DNA of 64,000 nt from Agrocybe praecox (taxonomy: Eukaryota > Basidiomycota > Agaricomycetes > Agaricales > Agrocybaceae), in assembly GCA_964017145.1 (NCBI GenBank), contig OZ024844.1, forward strand, positions 620,001-684,000, read 5' to 3'. The stretch's first letter is position 1; each line of letters begins with the position of its first letter. The notes beneath the pieces were generated by a model. The model was not told the origin of the DNA. It was given only the letters and a program-made list of their open reading frames with translations, and searched no databases. The position numbers and the translations under genes were made by a program. Positions 59,507 to 64,000 of the stretch are shown here, piece after piece.

Positions 59507-60684
59507 TTATGTTCCATATGATGTGAATAAAGGCAAATTGCAAACATGTGTTACACTTGGAAGAATAAACGACCCGGCTAAGAGGGCCAGAGGAACATAA
59601 ACATCACTGAGCAATAAGGTATCAGACCAGCTCTCAAACTCTTCAAACTCCTGTAATACTCCACGCAACTTTTCAACCCCTCTCGATACGGAATCTTTCC
59701 CGAGGGACGAATGGAAAGGAGTCTTGGCATCTTTCCTATCCTTCAGTGCCGATACTTCAACAACTCGCTGGGCAGTCTTGACTATATCCCCCGAGATGTG
59801 ACTTGGATCTTCCAAGAAGCGACGAAGAATCTGAGATGGCATCTTCTCGTCAGAATATGCTGGAATAGCGGGGAAGCCTACCAAGCCCGACCCAAGCCCG
59901 CTGGTTTGGTGTGCGCCTAACTCAATGAGTGTAATCTAGAGGTGTGAGGATAAGTGCCGCGGTTGCATGTACATCGTTTATGTCCTGATCTTTATATTCC
60001 AAGCGGGGTCCAGTTCCTTGGACAATCCCTCAGTGAATCCTTCTAATGCTGCAGAAAGAATAAGTGTTGAATTATTTGTCCTTGCACGATCAAGTTAGGC
60101 ATACCACATTTGCTTCGGGATGGCATATATAAGTATTTGGGTAAGCAGAAGTAGAACTAAAGGATAATTACCTGGCACAGTAATAAGGCATCACAGGGAA
60201 TCCCCTAATACCGGCTACTGAGCTCACATTGAAAAGCCAGCCACCTCTATCCTTCCCATTAACCTCCCGAAATATTCTCACAGCCTCCCTGCTAACATTA
60301 GCCGCACCCCAAAAGTTCACATCGAACATCTTCCTCGCAGCATCGTTGGGTGTACTTTCTGCCTCTGCAGCAATTCCGATTCCCGCGTTATTGAATACGA
60401 TGTCGATCGCGCCAAATTTTGCGAGTCCTTGAGCAAATGCGTCTTGGATATCTGATTCTATAGAGACGTCACGTTTAAGAACGAGGTCGATGCCACGAGG
60501 TCATCTAAGACTGAAGGTTTGCGAAGAGTAGCGATAACGTTGTCTCCTTTTTTCAAGGCTGCTTCTGTGATAGTGCGCCCGAAACCAGTGGACGAGCCAG
60601 TAACTATATAATGCATTCTGATATCAGCTATACGTCTAAAGGGAAGGGATCTATCAAGAACTTACCGAACCAAGTTCGGGACAT
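59507..60684 (-). pseudogene. SDR-F: broken SDR paralogue
   Basis: Same five-exon layout as SDR-B/D/E: exon 1 at 60666-60684, the 8-nt exon at about 60108-60115 (now encoding S-K-C), exon 5 down to the old stop position at 59577. Two lesions: a 16-base deletion near 60486 in exon 2, between two CTCGT repeats, which shifts the frame; and loss of the stop codon (TAA to TTA at about 59578), which would extend the frame by 24 codons to 59507. FNNAG and YCASK positions remain. A 135-bp insert sits in the leader/promoter. Confidence 0.85.
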
Positions 60685-62124
60685 TGTAACTTGAATTTAG
60701 AATGGATGTAGATACCAAAGAGATTCGAATAGGAGAGGTTAAATGAACATGAATACGTCCAGCATACATTTTTAAACTCCGACTCGTGCACGAATCTGCG
60801 AGCACTTGCGAGCAACTTGCAAGATATGCGCTCTCGCAAGCTCGCAAGGGGTCTCGCAGATTTCTCTTTGCCCTTTCCTGAGCTTAGGGTGTCAAACAGT
60901 TGCCTTTTTATACCAAATATAATAATCCATACCTGAGTACGCAGCGCTTGGTAAGGCAAATTATCAAAATTATGAAGAAATCGACGAAATCGTTGTGTCC
61001 CAATGCATTTATCTAGAACTTTCCTTGAACAGTCCGAAATGAGTGGTTAACGTGGACACAGAAAATAGCACGGGGTCTAACGGAACGGCCGGCCCCGACG
61101 TCCAGCCGAGCAAATGGTGAGTGATGGGAAAATTTCGCCACGCTCGTTGCTCATCACCACCATTTAACCAGCCTCGAAGCCTACACGGCGGCTCTACAGT
61201 AGGAAAGCTTAGCTAAGCTAAGCTTTCCCCCAACCCACCGACAGTCGTGTCCACCGTTTTCCGTACCATACCGAACATCGTTGAGGCTGGATGGATCATT
61301 CGCTGGACTTCTATCTCTCAGTCAGCATGTTGCGTAAATAGTCATGACACACAGTTGAGGACAACCGAAACCGACAAATTTTATATCTCCGGAAATACTT
61401 ATTTTAGTAAGAATCTAATGACAGATATGAACTCGCACAAACGAATAGAGCTCAAAAATGATATTTTCATGATATTCCCACGACAAAATAGCATGGCCAA
61501 TTTTTTTAACCCTTAGCTCGCACCTAATTTAGCTCGGCTATGTCGACGTACTCCCTAAGATCAATCAGCAGCAGCCTTAAGCGAGGCCAGCGCGGTCTTC
61601 GAGGCCGATCTATGCTGTTTCTTCTGTTTAACGTTTAACGGCCAATACTGCAGCTGCTTCTGTTAATCCTTTGCGGTATGCATCCATGAATCTCCAGGTT
61701 CGATTAATAAAGCGCTGTATGACATCAGTTGGACACGCCTCGAGGTAAAACTCGACAGAATTGTGCTCAATGTGATGTTCGTATTGAGTGAGCTGTCTTC
61801 TGCTCAAGGCTTTTCATTTTTAAGCCTGGAAATATTTCTTTTCTTCTTTGCACGGCGGTTTTTTAGCGGCATCGAAATGATTTTTTTGTGAGAGAACGAG
61901 TCGATAGAATATTCCAATTTTTTGTTTACATACTTAGTTTATTAAAAGCATACGAAAAACAAAATTTCCGAAATTTTAGCGTTTTTGTGGGTTGGCCAAT
62001 ATTTTTGAGCCCGAATTTCTTAAATCTTCAGCAATGAAAATTTCGCTCGTGTAAATCTTTTCATTGTGCCATATTCTTCATATTACATACATTTTCAGGT
62101 CCTATTTACAAATATAGCTCCTAC
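60685..62124. other. SDR-F upstream flank with insertions
   Basis: Holds the TATA box (about 60904-60912, minus), the 135-bp insert, the SDR upstream block (61005-61065 and 61305-61345) split by about 230 foreign bases (61073-61300, with a 27-base palindrome at 61202-61228), and about 780 bases (61346-62124) of AT-rich sequence without genes that separate the block from the P450 relic. Confidence 0.55.
60741..60875. mobile_element. 135-bp insertion in the SDR-F promoter
   Basis: Compared with SDR-D and SDR-E, the sequence GAGGTT|TCCTG is split by 135 extra bases. The insert contains an imperfect inverted repeat, AATCTGCGAGCACTTGCGAG against CTCGCAAG..TCTCGCAGATT. Its borders show only TT duplicated, so the class is unclear. 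Confidence 0.55.
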
Positions 62125-62490
62125 CATAACGGGTCCACGATTTTGTGTCCAGAGAAGTAGAGCACTGTCTGCTACGCTCCAGAACGACCATCAAATTGTG
62201 AAATTGATATATAATATAATCTATGAGTACTTATCCGTGTATCCTTGAAAAACATGCGCGTCAACTCTTTCGCTATCTCTCGAGACAATCATTCGGCGTT
62301 GAACGATGAAGCCTTCCTTAAGTTGAGTAATGCAGTCTTATGTACGCGTATTGGTAACGCATCATAGCTGGTCTGGCCAATACAGAAATTGGAATGATAA
62401 TCTAGGGAGATCTCGAGAGTGATTGGAGGTGTAAATGCTATGAGATTGTACCCAGTTCAGTGTCGTGTAAACGAAGATCGATGGTATAGC
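62125..62490 (-). pseudogene. P450 relic: copy of the first exons of the CYP63-like gene
   Basis: The minus strand matches 26000-26350, covering most of exon 1, intron 1 and the start of exon 2 of the P450. The match starts within exon 1 (the ATG is missing, breaking near 62490) and stops in exon 2. Substitutions and small indels are scattered and no long frame remains. Its place upstream of SDR-F equals that of the intact P450 upstream of SDR-B. Confidence 0.85.
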
Positions 62491-64000
62491 ATCACTGCGG
62501 ATAGAAAAAGCAGTATTTTAAGCTGCCTTCAAAATGCAGGAAAATTCCTGCTTGCCACACAGGAGAAAGTCCTGTTTTTACACAGCATAAACTGCTGTCA
62601 AAACCGTCATGAAAACAGCATTTTTTCCTGCCTTTTTGACAGCAGAAAACACAGGTCCGAAAGCACCATTATTTGCTTTCCCTAAGACAGGAGTATTTAC
62701 AGCAATCAGAAAAAGAATATGGAACATTTCTTAGACATCATATTTCGTTGTAAATTAAGCAACATTATAGAATTATAGATATTATTAAATACATTGTTTC
62801 TACCCGACGTAAAACGTGGTACAGATTTAAATAAGACCGTCGCACTCACAAGCGACGAGAAAGCGCTACTCGAAAGCTGGTTTCGGGGATGTAAAACGTG
62901 CGAAGGCCAGCCGGGAGGTCCAAGTAAGCTGTATAATTAGCAGATATCCGTTCCAAAGGCGAAGGAATCAATGCCTGACTGTATAGGACATGTACAATCA
63001 CTCACCGAGATATTTTTTTGTGAGTATTCACACTTTCAACCAGAAATTCTCCCCTGTATCGAAGTTAAAGACGTTTTGGAAAGAATTCATGCGTAAGCTT
63101 CGAGAATCGTGGCCTTCGTCGTGAATATAACATAGTACTCACGCGATGCATTTCCTCGGTCCTCGGTTCCATCATTTCGACTTTGTTCGAGATACCTTTC
63201 GCTCCATAAGGTCAATATATGCGCGCTGTGAAATCAATATGCAAAGTATTTAGAGTCAGAAATTGCCGTTTATCTGAATGTGACGTACCGCATAATACAC
63301 ATTTTGTGAATGGTACTTTCCAAAAGGCCGGTTAGACCGCGATAACGCACTCTGACAGGCCTTGTCATACTTTCCTGACACGGGAAGGGGATTAAAGGAG
63401 CAAACAAGTCAAGTATATGCGCATATATGCATGCGTCACGTACATACCTAATGTAAAGCAGGGAGAACGGCCTCCCCGATGTTTGAAATCGGCCCACAGA
63501 GAATATAACCCCGCAAGAATCGGCGTCAGTACACTTGCATGGTTGCATATAGGTCATATACACACTTTTGGTTGGATATATGCGGGTTCTAAGCCCTAAT
63601 TTTTGGTCCCGGACCCCGTCTGTGTGGAAACAATGCAGGGGTTGAGTGCTTCCCATAATCATGCCCTTTGTAAAACGAATGGGGGACTATCGAATAGGGA
63701 TGACATGAAGAGGTTTTTTCTTCTACGATAGGGAGGCTAATTGAGAGTGAGGGAAGTTACGGGCGGGCAGGACATGGATGGTAAGAGGGAAGAGGAGGCA
63801 AGGGGCAAAACGCGTCGCGCGTCGCGCGACGCGTTGACCAAAGTTTGAACTCAGACGGCATCACGGCAAGGTCATTCACCGTCACCAACTCACCGGAGCA
63901 TGCTGGCCGGCGGCTCATGTTGCGGGTTGGCCTTGAAGCTTTGAAGTTGTATGCAGTAAATCTGAAGCTCCCGTTCAAGGCTCGGTGCGATCGTGTATGC
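62491..64000. other. Gene-poor right end
   Basis: No gene is supported. Bases 62505-62700 hold several short inverted motifs (GCAGGAAAATTCCTGC, CAGGAGAAAGTCCTG, GCTGTCAAAA..TTTTTGACAGC) that look like a folded non-coding insert. A 27-base palindrome lies at 63809-63835. The frames at 63270-63662 and 63757-63978 show no family features. Confidence 0.45.

Noticed and set aside
63270..63662. Minus-strand 130-codon frame at the right end
   Set aside because: No domain, no signal peptide, Cys/Tyr-rich random-looking composition and no supporting paralogue in the window.

Overview
The window is nuclear DNA of a filamentous basidiomycete, most likely an Agaricomycete (mushroom-forming) fungus. The support is: many short (about 50-70 nt) GT..AG introns, an intersectin-like EH/SH3/DH/PH protein, a CYP63-like P450, a DUF6533-type membrane protein, an F-box protein of the usual Agaricomycete form and a GH5_12 steryl-glucosidase-like protein. 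The species cannot be named from the sequence.

Left part (1 to about 23.5 kb) is mostly conserved housekeeping sequence. It holds the 5' end of a CDC73-like Paf1-complex gene, an F-box gene set between degenerate inverted repeats, a 17-exon intersectin (endocytosis/actin), a classical SDR with 10-nt microexons, a coiled-coil protein of a basidiomycete family, an intron-containing elongator tRNA-Met(CAT), OPA3 (mitochondria) and a 12-exon acyl-CoA oxidase ending in the peroxisomal signal AKL.

Right part (about 24 to 64 kb) is an accessory, highly duplicated region. Its core is a family of six close SDR paralogues, here called A (24.1 kb, +), B (29.4 kb, +), C (39.1 kb, -), D (40.8 kb, -), E (46.9 kb, -) and F (60.7 kb, -, pseudogene). 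They share an identical five-exon structure, including an 8-nt microexon that encodes the catalytic lysine. One complete P450 lies between A and B, and a truncated P450 relic lies upstream of F, so a P450-SDR block was copied. Flanks, promoters and the tail of a convergent neighbour were copied with the SDRs. A second duplication (41.1-44.6 kb and 56.4-58.4 kb) carries a small secreted-protein gene, intact in the first copy and broken in the second. A GH5_12 gene (32.2-36.6 kb), a six-exon orphan gene (48.1-49.3 kb) and a DUF6533-type gene (49.9-51.6 kb, -) lie between.

Mobile DNA is plentiful and mostly non-autonomous: an 889-bp hAT-like insertion whose empty site survives in a paralogous flank, a 185-bp near-perfect hairpin MITE, a 798-bp TA-flanked element with 49-bp TIRs, and an 817-bp element with CACC..GGTG ends. 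No rRNA, CRISPR array or autonomous transposase was recognised. The P450 plus the SDR family could act together in an oxidative pathway, but the sequence does not show the substrate. All intron-exon structures were derived by eye from splice consensus and frame continuity.
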